Below, one piece after another: positions 24,776 through 33,669 of a stretch of DNA of 64,000 nt. The notes under the pieces were generated by a model. That model was given only the letters and a program-made list of their open reading frames with translations, was not told the DNA's origin and searched no databases. A program made the position numbers and the translations under genes. The stretch is from NCBI GenBank assembly GCA_031292305.1, contig JARLHJ010000045.1:11813-75812 (forward strand), given 5' to 3'. Source of the stretch: Candidatus Babeliales bacterium (GTDB lineage: Bacteria; Babelota; Babeliae; Babelales; JABDEC01). Numbering within the stretch: the stretch's first letter is position 1; each line of letters starts with the position of its first letter.

Positions 24776-26011
24776 ATGTTGAACACAAAATTAAAAATAT
24801 TCTCTTTAATTTGTATTAATTTATTTTTTAGCGCAAATGCTAATTTCGATTTAAATCTTTACAAAAGATATGATGTGAACTTTAAACCATATAGATATGA
24901 TGACAAACCATTCTTATATGCCTTTTTATTTGAGCATGCATTAGACATCTATGCAAGGAATAACGATGGTGATAGAAAAAATGTACTGCAATTATGGAAT
25001 GATGATATTGATGGCTTAGCCATGTTACGTGGTTTTAAAAAAGATAGTAAAATAGGGGAATTAGCGACAGCACTAAATTTAGTAAATGATGTTGGAACTC
25101 GTGGCCGTGTTGTGCCATGCGGAGATCTTAAAGCTTGGGGAGCTTCATCTTATTTAAGATATAATTTGCCGCACGATGTGTTTATAAGTTTATTTATTCC
25201 TGTTTATTCAATGTCTTTAAATAGAATAAGTTTTAAAGATGAAACGCAAAATTTATCCTTTTTAGATGATCTAACAAAAGATGATTTAACTAATGAATTT
25301 AGAAAAAATGTTCAAGACTTAAGTGGCATTTATTTAGGTCCATGGAAAAGAACCGGATTTGGTGATTTAATGGGTACAATTGAATGGGATAGAAATTTCA
25401 TTCAAGAAAAACCTATTTTAAAAGAGGTACATTTAAACGGTAGACTTGGTGTTAATTTTCCAACGGGTTTAAAGCTTGATGAAGATAAGCTATTTGAAAT
25501 TCCTTTTGGTTACCAATTTTGGGGATTGTATTTTGGTGGTGGCATAGATTTATTATGGTGGAATTGTATAAAGGGTGGCATTGACGTTGAGTTTTTACAA
25601 TTGTTTAGTGCAGCAAGATGCGTACGTGTTAAAACTGACAGAACCCAAACAGATCTTCTTTTATTGGCAAAGACACGTGCAATTGTAGAACCTGGTTTTG
25701 TTTCTCGATACAATCTTTATTTAGAAGCACATAAATTTAATGACATTTTTAATTTACGAGTAGCGTATCAATATTATAGAAAGACTAAAGATAGACTTTG
25801 GTTATTTGATAATCAATACTCTAATGAAATAGCTAATACTTCTGATGCTCGTAGAGATAGCACATTGCATCAATTTCTGTTCATCTTTGGAGCTGAATTT
25901 GACCAAGAATGTTATAATACTAATTTCTCTTTGTTTTATAAGTTGCCATTTGAAGGAAAGCGATCATTGCAGACATCTACTATCGGCTTGAATTTTTATA
26001 TAAACTTTTAA
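24776..26011 (+). CDS. putative outer-membrane barrel protein, partner of the large exported protein
   Basis: I start at the ATG at 24776, which follows AAAGG and opens a signal peptide (MLNTKLKIFSLICINLFFSANA); an upstream TTG at 24767 is in frame but less likely. The 411-residue protein shows barrel-like alternation (SYLRYNLPHDVFISLFIPVY, LHQFLFIFGAEFD, FSLFYKLPF) and ends STIGLNFYINF with a terminal Phe, the barrel-assembly signal. It follows the large exported gene by 13 bases. The stop overlaps the convergent gene's stop as TTAA. Function unknown. Confidence 0.75.
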   Translation: MLNTKLKIFSLICINLFFSANANFDLNLYKRYDVNFKPYRYDDKPFLYAFLFEHALDIYARNNDGDRKNVLQLWNDDIDGLAMLRGFKKDSKIGELATALNLVNDVGTRGRVVPCGDLKAWGASSYLRYNLPHDVFISLFIPVYSMSLNRISFKDETQNLSFLDDLTKDDLTNEFRKNVQDLSGIYLGPWKRTGFGDLMGTIEWDRNFIQEKPILKEVHLNGRLGVNFPTGLKLDEDKLFEIPFGYQFWGLYFGGGIDLLWWNCIKGGIDVEFLQLFSAARCVRVKTDRTQTDLLLLAKTRAIVEPGFVSRYNLYLEAHKFNDIFNLRVAYQYYRKTKDRLWLFDNQYSNEIANTSDARRDSTLHQFLFIFGAEFDQECYNTNFSLFYKLPFEGKRSLQTSTIGLNFYINF

Positions 26012-26370
26012 TTAGCTTCAACAATTTCTATACCATTATCTTGCGTAGAAATAATGTTATAAATTTTATCGTTTTCTATATTCATAAGTTTAGAGGTAAT
26101 ATGATGCATAGCATCATCTTTCTTTATAATTAATTCTGCATAGAACATTATAAATTTTCCAAATTCATTGTTTGACCTTGCAAGAATAAAGTTTTGCTCT
26201 TCAGGTTTTAAAGTTTTGCCGGGAACAGCGACCAAATATCTAGACTTTCCGGGTATGTAATAAATGTTAATAGTATAATTAGTCATATTATTAACCGCTG
26301 GACTTTGTATGTCTTCTGATGCTTTAACTATAAAAGCATAGAATATGACTATAAGTAATGATTTTTTCAT
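26008..26370 (-). CDS. small exported protein
   Basis: 120 residues with a signal peptide (MKKSLLIVIFYAFIVKAS). The mature part is beta-rich: NYTINIYYIPG, YLVAVPGKTLKPEEQNFILA, MFYAELIIKKDD. It resembles the neighbour at 26433 and the gene at 56453 only in general shape: short strands, then a Pro/Gly turn before a hydrophobic strand. It is probably the last gene of an operon with 26433 and the P-type ATPase. No family recognised. Confidence 0.7.
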   Translation of the reverse strand: MKKSLLIVIFYAFIVKASEDIQSPAVNNMTNYTINIYYIPGKSRYLVAVPGKTLKPEEQNFILARSNNEFGKFIMFYAELIIKKDDAMHHITSKLMNIENDKIYNIISTQDNGIEIVEAN

Positions 26371-26432
26371 TTGTTATTTCTTTAGTTCTTCGGGTTTTAT
26401 TATTATCATACAATAATATGACTAATTTTAAA

Positions 26433-26933
26433 TTATTTAGATCTTAAAAATTTTTCTAATTTAACAAATCCAATTTTTTCATTCTTTTCATTTTTTGTAT
26501 ATTTAATAGAAGTTTTATAAATAATATCATCTTCAATTTCTATAAACGGTGAAGATTGAATATTTTCATATCCAATTAAACCACCATGCTCAGATTTGCC
26601 TAATGATGCAGATACTTCAAACATTGTAGCTTCTTCAAAATTGTATATAGATTTATTGTTGATTGTTTTAATAGAATATGTGCCTAGATTTATTACTGCC
26701 ATCTCATGTGGTTTTATTAAAAGAAAGTCATTTTTATATACATAACTTGAAATGGTTATTTTATTATAATTTATTTGATCTGTTAGATATACAGGATTTA
26801 AACTTATAGTTAAATAATGTGTGTCGTCAGTATTTATTACTATAAATTGTCTTGTTTTGTATTCAAAGTCCTCTAATCTATTTGGTTGCGCATTTATTAA
26901 CAAGTGAAATAATAAAACAAGAAAAATTTTCAT
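26433..26933 (-). CDS. small exported beta-rich protein
   Basis: 166 residues with a signal peptide (MKIFLVLLFHLLINAQPN). The mature part alternates short strands (QFIVINTDDTHYLTISL, DFLLIKPHEMAVINLGTYSI, ATMFEVSASLG) and has no cysteine in its mature part. It lies 12 bases downstream of the magnesium-type P-ATPase on the same strand, so it is probably co-transcribed with it. No family recognised and no sequence link to the ATPase. Confidence 0.7.
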   Translation of the reverse strand: MKIFLVLLFHLLINAQPNRLEDFEYKTRQFIVINTDDTHYLTISLNPVYLTDQINYNKITISSYVYKNDFLLIKPHEMAVINLGTYSIKTINNKSIYNFEEATMFEVSASLGKSEHGGLIGYENIQSSPFIEIEDDIIYKTSIKYTKNEKNEKIGFVKLEKFLRSK

Positions 26934-26945
26934 AGGGTCCTCAAA

Positions 26946-29477
26946 TTAAAATGTTTTGAAAAAATATTTTTTACTAAATTCTACAGTCATACAATAAAAA
27001 CCAAGTAAGACGAGCATTGGTAAAATTATATTAAAAGGTATAGGGGTTAATTGGAAAAGTTTAGAGACAACTGTGATATAAGGTAAAATTATTGTAAAAG
27101 CCAACATTATCATCGATGTAATAATTAAACTTTTACCTGGTTTACTTTTATAAAAGGGATGTGTTGTACGTATTATAAAAGTGATCAATAATTCTGCAAT
27201 TAATGAAAACATAAATAATATTGATCTAAAATTTATGACATCAACATGGTAAACATTCATTAATAAAAGTAATAAAATAACATCAAAAATTGAACTAATT
27301 GCTCCAAAAATAATCATAAAACGAATAATTAATTTAAAATCCCATTTTCTGGGTTTAACTAATAATTCTTTATCAACATTATCAGTGGCCATGCCAGTAA
27401 GCGCAACATCACTTATTAAATTAGCTAATAATATTTGTGATGGTAATTGCGGTATAAATGGCAAGAAAAAAGAAAAAATTTCTATTGTTATCATGTTACC
27501 TAGATTGGAACTTATTGAATTTAAAATATATTTTGTACAATTTCCAAAAGCTTTTCTACCTTCAATAATGCCGTCGGTTAATACATTTAAGCTTTTTTCT
27601 AACAAAACTACCTGTGCAGCGTCTTTGGCTATTTCTACAGCAGAACTCACGGATATCCCAACATCAGAAATTTTAAGAGCAGGCGTGTCATTTACACCAT
27701 CTCCTAGATAACCTACAATATGTTCATTAGAATTTAGCACTTTAACAATTCTATATTTTTGCTCAGGATTAATTCTTGCAAACACATTATACTTAGAGAA
27801 AATTTCAAAAGCTTTTTCATCAGAAATTTCATCAACTTCATTACCTGTTATTATTCTATCTTCTATAATTTTAATATTTAAATCAGTACAAACTTTTTTT
27901 GTGATTAAAGGGCTATCGCCAGTAATAATTTTTATATTAACTTTTAATTTATTTAATTTTTCTAAAGATTCTTTTACACCCTCTTTTGGAGGATCAATAA
28001 AGATTAAATAGCCTAAGAAATTTAAATCGCGTTCTAAATCATCTGTTATTGTAGTTGCATCTGTTTTTTTACCTGCAAGAACAATAACTCTGTATCCATC
28101 TTTTTCATAATTATCAATCTGTTCTTTAACTTTAGTAGTTTCTTCTTGTGTTAACTTACAAAGTGGTAAAATATTATCCGGTGAGCCTTTAGTTAGAAAA
28201 GTCTTTTCACTATTTTTTTCAATAATACAATTGATACGTCGTTTTTTAAAATTAAATTCAGATAAATCGATCACTTGATATTTATCTAGTTCCGTAATTA
28301 AATTTTTTTCTTTAGCTTTTTCCCATAAACACTTATCCATCGGGTTATTAAAAAAAGTTTTTTCTGTTTTAAAAATGCTTTGGCTGCAAAGTAATGATTG
28401 CACTAATAAATCTGTGTTTTCATTGTCGTTAATATCAATAAATTTATCTAAAGAGAAAACACCTTCAGTAAGAGTACCTGTTTTGTCACTGCAGAGTGTA
28501 TCCATGTTTCCCAAATTTTCTATGCTCGAAAGTTGTTTTACAATTACTTTTTTTGCAGCCATTTTTCTGGCGCCGCGTGCTAAAGTGATTGTCAAAATTA
28601 TTGGTAATAATTCAGGTGTAATTCCAACTGCTAATGCTAAAGCAAATAGGACAGATTCTAAAAAATTCTTGTGTTGTATTGTGTTAACGAGAAAAACAAA
28701 GAATGTCATTATTAATATTATCTTAATCATTAATTTGCTAAATTTAGTAACATTTTTCTCGAAGTCAGTTATAGTTTCTTTTTTTTGTAAAATTTGTGCG
28801 ATTTTGCCAAAATATGTTTGATCTCCTGTGATTGTCACAACCCCATAACATTCACCTGAAAGTATTGATGTTCCCATTAATAGCATATGTGATGCCTCAT
28901 TAGGTTCAGATATGTTATTATTTTCAAGAATAATTTTTTTTTCGACAGGCATTGATTCGCCAGTTAAAGATGATTCATCAACTGTAAGATCTTTAAGTTG
29001 AATTATTCTTATATCTGCAGGCACCATATCACCTAGGGTTAAGTAGACTATATCTCCTGGAATTATTTGTTCTGAATCTATTTCTATTGTTTTATTGTCT
29101 CTTATTACTTTGTTTTTAGATTTCGTATATTGTTTTAAAAGCTCAAAAGTTTTTGCTGTTTTATATTCCTGAAAAAATCCTAATAATGAATATAATACGA
29201 TCATTGATAGAATTAAGATTGCCTCTAGGTGGTCACCAGTGAAATATGAAAGAATAGTACAAAAAATTAATATCCATAATAATGGGTTTTTAAATTGGCG
29301 AATAAATATACTTATTGCGCTTTCTCTTTTTTCTTTTGTTATTTCATTGTATCCAAATTTTTTTAATCGAGAATCTGCTTCAATTGAACTTAAACCATTT
29401 TTTGAAGAGGCAAGCTCTTTATATAATTCATCTAGTGACAGGTTCCAAAATCTGGTATCTTGATTGTTGTTTTCCAT
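26946..29477 (-). CDS. magnesium-type P-type ATPase (MgtA/MgtB-like)
   Basis: Imports a cation, most likely magnesium, at the expense of ATP. The phosphorylated Asp is D331 in CSDKTGTLTEG. Also present are TGES, the KGSP nucleotide-binding motif, GDGVNDTPALK, and about ten hydrophobic segments. The C-terminal half matches the P3B (MgtA) type: FGNCTKYILNSISSNLGN, LLANLISDVALTGMATDNVD and KPRKWD, followed by the LIAELLITFIIRT helix. Calcium P2-type pumps lack these. The 843-residue length is slightly below E. coli MgtA. No leader regulatory element is visible upstream. Confidence 0.88.
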   Translation of the reverse strand: MENNNQDTRFWNLSLDELYKELASSKNGLSSIEADSRLKKFGYNEITKEKRESAISIFIRQFKNPLLWILIFCTILSYFTGDHLEAILILSMIVLYSLLGFFQEYKTAKTFELLKQYTKSKNKVIRDNKTIEIDSEQIIPGDIVYLTLGDMVPADIRIIQLKDLTVDESSLTGESMPVEKKIILENNNISEPNEASHMLLMGTSILSGECYGVVTITGDQTYFGKIAQILQKKETITDFEKNVTKFSKLMIKIILIMTFFVFLVNTIQHKNFLESVLFALALAVGITPELLPIILTITLARGARKMAAKKVIVKQLSSIENLGNMDTLCSDKTGTLTEGVFSLDKFIDINDNENTDLLVQSLLCSQSIFKTEKTFFNNPMDKCLWEKAKEKNLITELDKYQVIDLSEFNFKKRRINCIIEKNSEKTFLTKGSPDNILPLCKLTQEETTKVKEQIDNYEKDGYRVIVLAGKKTDATTITDDLERDLNFLGYLIFIDPPKEGVKESLEKLNKLKVNIKIITGDSPLITKKVCTDLNIKIIEDRIITGNEVDEISDEKAFEIFSKYNVFARINPEQKYRIVKVLNSNEHIVGYLGDGVNDTPALKISDVGISVSSAVEIAKDAAQVVLLEKSLNVLTDGIIEGRKAFGNCTKYILNSISSNLGNMITIEIFSFFLPFIPQLPSQILLANLISDVALTGMATDNVDKELLVKPRKWDFKLIIRFMIIFGAISSIFDVILLLLLMNVYHVDVINFRSILFMFSLIAELLITFIIRTTHPFYKSKPGKSLIITSMIMLAFTIILPYITVVSKLFQLTPIPFNIILPMLVLLGFYCMTVEFSKKYFFKTF

Positions 29478-29547
29478 GTTTCATCCTATAATCTAAGTTT
29501 ATTACTATGATTATGAGAAAAATTGCTTATAAAGCACAAGATTAATA

Positions 29548-29919
29548 ATGAATATAAAGATCAAAATAGGCTGTGATATTATCCATAAAGATAGATTTAT
29601 AGAATTAACCCAGCAGGAATCTGTATTAAATAAGATTTTTACTAAGCACGAACTAGCATATTCTAGCTCATTAGAAAAGCTAATAGGTGTTTTTGCAGCT
29701 AAAGAAGCCGTTTTAAAGGCTCTAGAACTGAAACCAGGATCTTGGGAGCTAATTGAGGTAATAAAACAAGAAAATGGCAAACCTGCTGTTAAATTGCTTA
29801 ATTATAGTGGCTATAATAACATAATTAGCCAAGATATTAGTATAAGCCATGATGGGGAATACGTTTTTGCAGTGGCCAGTTTCCTAATTACTGCAGAAAA
29901 TATAGCTAGCAAGTCTTAA
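29548..29919 (+). CDS. second AcpS-like phosphopantetheinyl transferase
   Basis: A 123-residue protein with IKIGCDIIHKDRFIEL (metal-site Asp), GVFAAKEAVLKALEL (catalytic KEA helix), and the C-terminal strand ISISHDGEYVFAVASF. This is the AcpS fold, but the sequence is distinct from copy 1 at 20054. It lies 0.7 kb upstream of the fused acyl-activating enzyme (30613), whose carrier domain needs this modification, so a dedicated role there is a fair guess. It is divergent from the P-ATPase gene. Confidence 0.85.
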   Translation: MNIKIKIGCDIIHKDRFIELTQQESVLNKIFTKHELAYSSSLEKLIGVFAAKEAVLKALELKPGSWELIEVIKQENGKPAVKLLNYSGYNNIISQDISISHDGEYVFAVASFLITAENIASKS

Positions 29920-30122
29920 TTTAATTCTATTTAAGTTAATAAATACAGGAAAAAGAAGAAAAGATAGTCCCCCAATAGAAAATACTTGCTGAATTTTTAA
30001 AAAATAATATATTTAAATAAGATATTAGTATTAGTTACAAAATTGAAATGTTTTTGTTATGGGTTGTTTTATATTTATAAGTCATATAAAAAAATCTGCA
30101 GTTCTTGTTACTATTATTGATA

Positions 30123-30144
30123 AACATTTCAATGGTGAAATGTT
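30123..30144 (+). promoter_or_regulatory. perfect inverted repeat in the leader of the RRM gene
   Basis: AACATTTCA and TGAAATGTT are 9-base perfect arms around an ATGG loop, 33 bases before the ATG. No T-run follows, so it is not a terminator. It could be an mRNA hairpin bound by the RRM protein or a protein-binding operator. Confidence 0.45.
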
Positions 30145-30176
30145 AAGTGAAACAGTTAAAGCTAAAGGAAAATTGC

Positions 30177-30515
30177 ATGAGCAATAAGCTATATGTTGGA
30201 AATTTATCATTTTCAACAACAGAAGATAAACTAAGAGACTTATTTTCTCAATACGGTACAGTAGAATCTGTAAAAATTATCAAAGATGAAATTGGACGCT
30301 CAAAAGGCTTCGCTTTTGTTGAAATGTCAGGCGAATCAGAAGCTTCTGATGCAGCTAAAAATTTAAATGGTAATGAATTAGATGGTAGAACTATCAGAGT
30401 TGATTTAGCTCGCCCTCAAGAAGCTCGTCCAAGAACTTCTTCAGGACCAAGAGGCGGCGGCAATAGCAATGGTGGAGAACGCCGTGGCGGTTTCCGTTCA
30501 TCTGGCAATTGGTAA
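30177..30515 (+). CDS. RRM-domain RNA-binding protein with a Gly/Arg-rich tail
   Basis: I start at 30177, where AAAGGA sits eight bases upstream; the reading frame opens further upstream but that part is not conserved. Residues 1-80 are a single RRM: RNP2 KLYVGNLSF and RNP1 KGFAFVEM, with two helices between. The tail (residues 85-112) is rich in Gly, Arg and Ser, like cyanobacterial and bacterial glycine-rich RNA-binding proteins that bind U-rich RNA and are often cold-induced. The leader carries a perfect inverted repeat. Cytoplasmic. Confidence 0.93.
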   Translation: MSNKLYVGNLSFSTTEDKLRDLFSQYGTVESVKIIKDEIGRSKGFAFVEMSGESEASDAAKNLNGNELDGRTIRVDLARPQEARPRTSSGPRGGGNSNGGERRGGFRSSGNW

Positions 30516-30612
30516 TCTGACCTCAACTAATTAATTACTTGACTCTTTAGATTAGTCTAAGTCTATATTAAGATATTATAACTTAATAACTTTTATAAAC
30601 TTAAATTAATCA

Positions 30613-33081
30613 ATGATTTTAAATAAAATATTAGAAAATTGCGCACAAAAAAATTCTGAAAAATCAGCGCTGAAAATGCGAATGGGTTTTCGAACTAAAA
30701 CTTTGTCTTATAAAGAAGTCTATGAGCTGGCTAAAAAAGTTTCACTTTTTTTAAAAGCAAATGGAATAGATAAAGGGGACAAAGTTTTAGTTTGTGCACC
30801 AAATTCACCATATTGGATTTGTATTTATTGGGGTTGTCTATTGCGTGGTGCAATAGTAGTTCCTCTAAATATTCAAACTTCACAAGACGTCATTCAAAAA
30901 ATTGCAGATCAAACTGAAGCAAAAATTATCTTCAAGCATCTTTTTTTTAGGTACGACCTTACTTCTGAAATTAAACAATTCTTTATAGAACATCTTATTG
31001 ACCTTATACAAGATTTTAATATTAATGATTTTAAAGCTACAGAAATTCTACAAGAAGACCTTGTCCAAATAATGTATACCTCAGGAACCACAGGTGATCC
31101 AAAAGGCGTGATGCTTTCTCATCACAATTTATATTCCAACTTACAAACAATATCTCAAATAATAAAAGTAAACGTAAATGACCGAATTCTTTCAATACTG
31201 CCTCTTAGCCATATTTATGAACAAACTATTGGTTTTCTATTACCTTATAGTAAAGGAGTGGAAATAATTTACACGCATTCTTATGCGGTAATTAGACAAT
31301 TGATTTGTGAAAATCAAATTACTAAAATGGTTGCCGTCCCAGAATTTTTACAATTAATGATGGGGCGGATAGAAGCTGAAACACAAATAAAAAATAAGAC
31401 TAAGTTTTTAAATAAACTTAGAAAAATTTCTTTAAAAATAAATAATAAATATATTTCACGAATTTTATTTTACCCAATATTAAAATCATTGGGTAAACTT
31501 GATACTATTGCATCAGGAGGCTCGCCTCTTGATCCAGAATTAGAAATAAAATGGTTAGCAATGGGAATAGATATTTTGCAAGGGTATGGGCTCACTGAAA
31601 CATCCCCAATCGTATGTTTGAACTCCCCTAATGATATTAAGATTGGCTCTGTGGGCAAACCTATGAAAGGTGTGCAAGTAAAACTAGCAGATGATAAGGA
31701 AGTCTTAGTAAAAGGCCCCAATGTTTTTATGGGTTATTATAAAAATCCAGAAAAAACGCAAGAAGTTTTTACGGCTGACGGCTGGTTTAAAACGGGTGAT
31801 CTTGGAGAATTTGATGATCAAGGTTATCTGTTTATAAAAGGCAGAAAAAAATATATGATGAAAGGCCCAGGGGGCCAGAATGTTTATCCTGAAGATATAG
31901 AAAATGAACTTAACAAAATTCCCGGAGTAACTGATTCATGCGTGTTAGGGTTTGAAAGACCATCGGGTTTAGAAATTCATGCTGTGATGTTATTAGATGC
32001 AAGCAAGGCATCGGATCCTCAAGAAATTGTTTTACGAGTAAATAACAATCTTTCAACTTATCAACACATTACTGCCTGGACCGTTTGGCATGACATGGAT
32101 TTTCCTAGAACGCCTACAAGAAAAATTAAAAAAGAAGAAGTTCGTAGATTTATAGAAAGTAATCAAGAAACTAATAATCAAGTTATAAATGAAAAGAAAT
32201 CAAGATTAATGCAGATACTTTCTCATATAACTTCCGTGCCAATTAGTAAAATCAATAATAACACAAAAATAGTGCCTGACCTTCAATTAGATTCTTTGAG
32301 GCGTGTTGAGTTGGTCGCTTGGATAGAAGAAGATTTAGGAAGCATTATAGACGAAACAGATATTACACCTAAGACTACTATCGAAGAGCTTGAAGATATT
32401 ATCCAAAACAAAAAATCTGTTAAAAAAAATAATAAATTAAGAATGTGGACACGTTCTAAATTATTATTACCATTAAAATGGCTTTTACAGGCAATTACAT
32501 ATATAGTCACACGCTTTTTTGTAAAGATTAATATAGAAGGCCTAGAAAATTTAAACAATCTAGAATTGCCGGCAATTTTTATGCCGAACCATATCAGTTA
32601 TATAGATGCTTTAATTCTTGATTTTGCTTTGCCACAAAAAATAAGAAATAAGATTTCTTTTGCCGCAGCACGTGATGTTTTATATGATCAATATACTATA
32701 CCATCCTATTTTATAGAAATTGCATTTAATTCATTTCCTATACAACGTGGTGAAGAAGAAAATATTAAACAAGGGCTTGATAATATTGGGCAAATGCTAG
32801 ATTCAGGTTATTCTGTAGTTTTATTTCCAGAAGGCAGAATGAGCAAAGCTGGAACATTACAAGATTTGCGTCGCGGGGCTGGTTTAATTGCAACAGAAAT
32901 GGATGCTTGGATTGTACCTGTTAAAATAACAGGCACAAATGATATTGTGCCTTATGATAATGTCTTTTTTACCAAACGTGGGTCTGTTACAGTTAAATTT
33001 GGTAAACCGATTAAATTTAAACATACAGATTCATATGCTCTTGCTATTGAAGAGATTCATAAAGCTATGCAAAATTTATAA
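30613..33081 (+). CDS. fused acyl-activating enzyme, carrier domain and acyltransferase
   Basis: Three domains in order. Residues about 1-525 are an AMP-forming acyl-CoA/acyl-ACP synthetase: P-loop IMYTSGTTGDPKGVMLSHHN, LQGYGLTETSP, GWFKTGDLGEFDDQGYLFIKGRKK. Residues about 535-610 are an acyl carrier domain with the phosphopantetheine serine in LQLDSLRRVEL. Residues about 640-822 are a PlsC-type acyltransferase with the HX4D motif NHISYID and FPEGRMSKAG. The protein probably activates fatty acids onto its own carrier domain and transfers them to a lysophospholipid, avoiding de novo synthesis. E. coli Aas couples the same two enzyme types without a carrier domain. The exact substrate is not visible. 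Confidence 0.9.
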   Translation: MILNKILENCAQKNSEKSALKMRMGFRTKTLSYKEVYELAKKVSLFLKANGIDKGDKVLVCAPNSPYWICIYWGCLLRGAIVVPLNIQTSQDVIQKIADQTEAKIIFKHLFFRYDLTSEIKQFFIEHLIDLIQDFNINDFKATEILQEDLVQIMYTSGTTGDPKGVMLSHHNLYSNLQTISQIIKVNVNDRILSILPLSHIYEQTIGFLLPYSKGVEIIYTHSYAVIRQLICENQITKMVAVPEFLQLMMGRIEAETQIKNKTKFLNKLRKISLKINNKYISRILFYPILKSLGKLDTIASGGSPLDPELEIKWLAMGIDILQGYGLTETSPIVCLNSPNDIKIGSVGKPMKGVQVKLADDKEVLVKGPNVFMGYYKNPEKTQEVFTADGWFKTGDLGEFDDQGYLFIKGRKKYMMKGPGGQNVYPEDIENELNKIPGVTDSCVLGFERPSGLEIHAVMLLDASKASDPQEIVLRVNNNLSTYQHITAWTVWHDMDFPRTPTRKIKKEEVRRFIESNQETNNQVINEKKSRLMQILSHITSVPISKINNNTKIVPDLQLDSLRRVELVAWIEEDLGSIIDETDITPKTTIEELEDIIQNKKSVKKNNKLRMWTRSKLLLPLKWLLQAITYIVTRFFVKINIEGLENLNNLELPAIFMPNHISYIDALILDFALPQKIRNKISFAAARDVLYDQYTIPSYFIEIAFNSFPIQRGEEENIKQGLDNIGQMLDSGYSVVLFPEGRMSKAGTLQDLRRGAGLIATEMDAWIVPVKITGTNDIVPYDNVFFTKRGSVTVKFGKPIKFKHTDSYALAIEEIHKAMQNL

Positions 33082-33082
33082 T

Positions 33083-33481
33083 TTACGTTTGATCAGCAAT
33101 TTCGATTCTATTACTTTTGCTAATGTTTATTTCAACATCGTGATCATAGCTAGCTTCTCTTGTATGATAATTTTTACAATTTATTGAAACTATTCGAGTT
33201 CGTTTAGTCCACGAATTAAATGATTTTATAGAAATTACATTTGAATCTTCGCTTTGTATATACTTGATCACCTTTTCAAAAAATGAATTATCATAAAGAA
33301 TTATTTTTTTTCCATTTTTATTTACGTATGAGACTACGATTTTATCTTTAGAATCATTTGTTTTAATATCAATTTCTCCATCGTTTAATTGTTGAAATTG
33401 ACCTATTAGAGGTTCACTTAATTCGCTACAAAATGTGAAGGAAATAGTGTTAAGAAAAAATATTAATAAACATATCTTCAT
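33083..33481 (-). CDS. small exported protein
   Basis: 132 residues with a signal peptide (MKICLLIFFLNTISFTFCSE). The mature part contains beta-like strands (DKIVVSYVNKNGKKIILYD, RIVSINCKNYH) and a C-terminal short-charged region. It is transcribed toward the fused acyltransferase and nearly abuts it. No family recognised. Confidence 0.65.
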   Translation of the reverse strand: MKICLLIFFLNTISFTFCSELSEPLIGQFQQLNDGEIDIKTNDSKDKIVVSYVNKNGKKIILYDNSFFEKVIKYIQSEDSNVISIKSFNSWTKRTRIVSINCKNYHTREASYDHDVEINISKSNRIEIADQT

Positions 33482-33595
33482 ATTATCCTTATAAAATTTG
33501 AGTTATTAATTATTAGCTCATTTTTTTATTAATTAATACCATTATGTTAAATATTTAACATAAACTTAGATATAGATAGAATTATTTGTTTAATT

Positions 33596-33625
33596 TTGCT
33601 ATTAATTTGTATTGTACACTATACT
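33596..33625 (+). promoter_or_regulatory. candidate sigma-70 promoter for galU
   Basis: TTGCTA (33596-33601) and TATACT (33620-33625) are 18 bases apart, about 45 bases before the GTG start at 33670. No other good pair lies closer. Confidence 0.45.
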
Positions 33626-33669
33626 TGGATTTCATCATCGCTGTAAGCGAGTTAAATAATAAGGATTAA

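Noticed and set aside
28375-28821. 148-codon plus-strand frame
   Set aside because: It is antisense to the central part of the P-type ATPase including its phosphorylation site.
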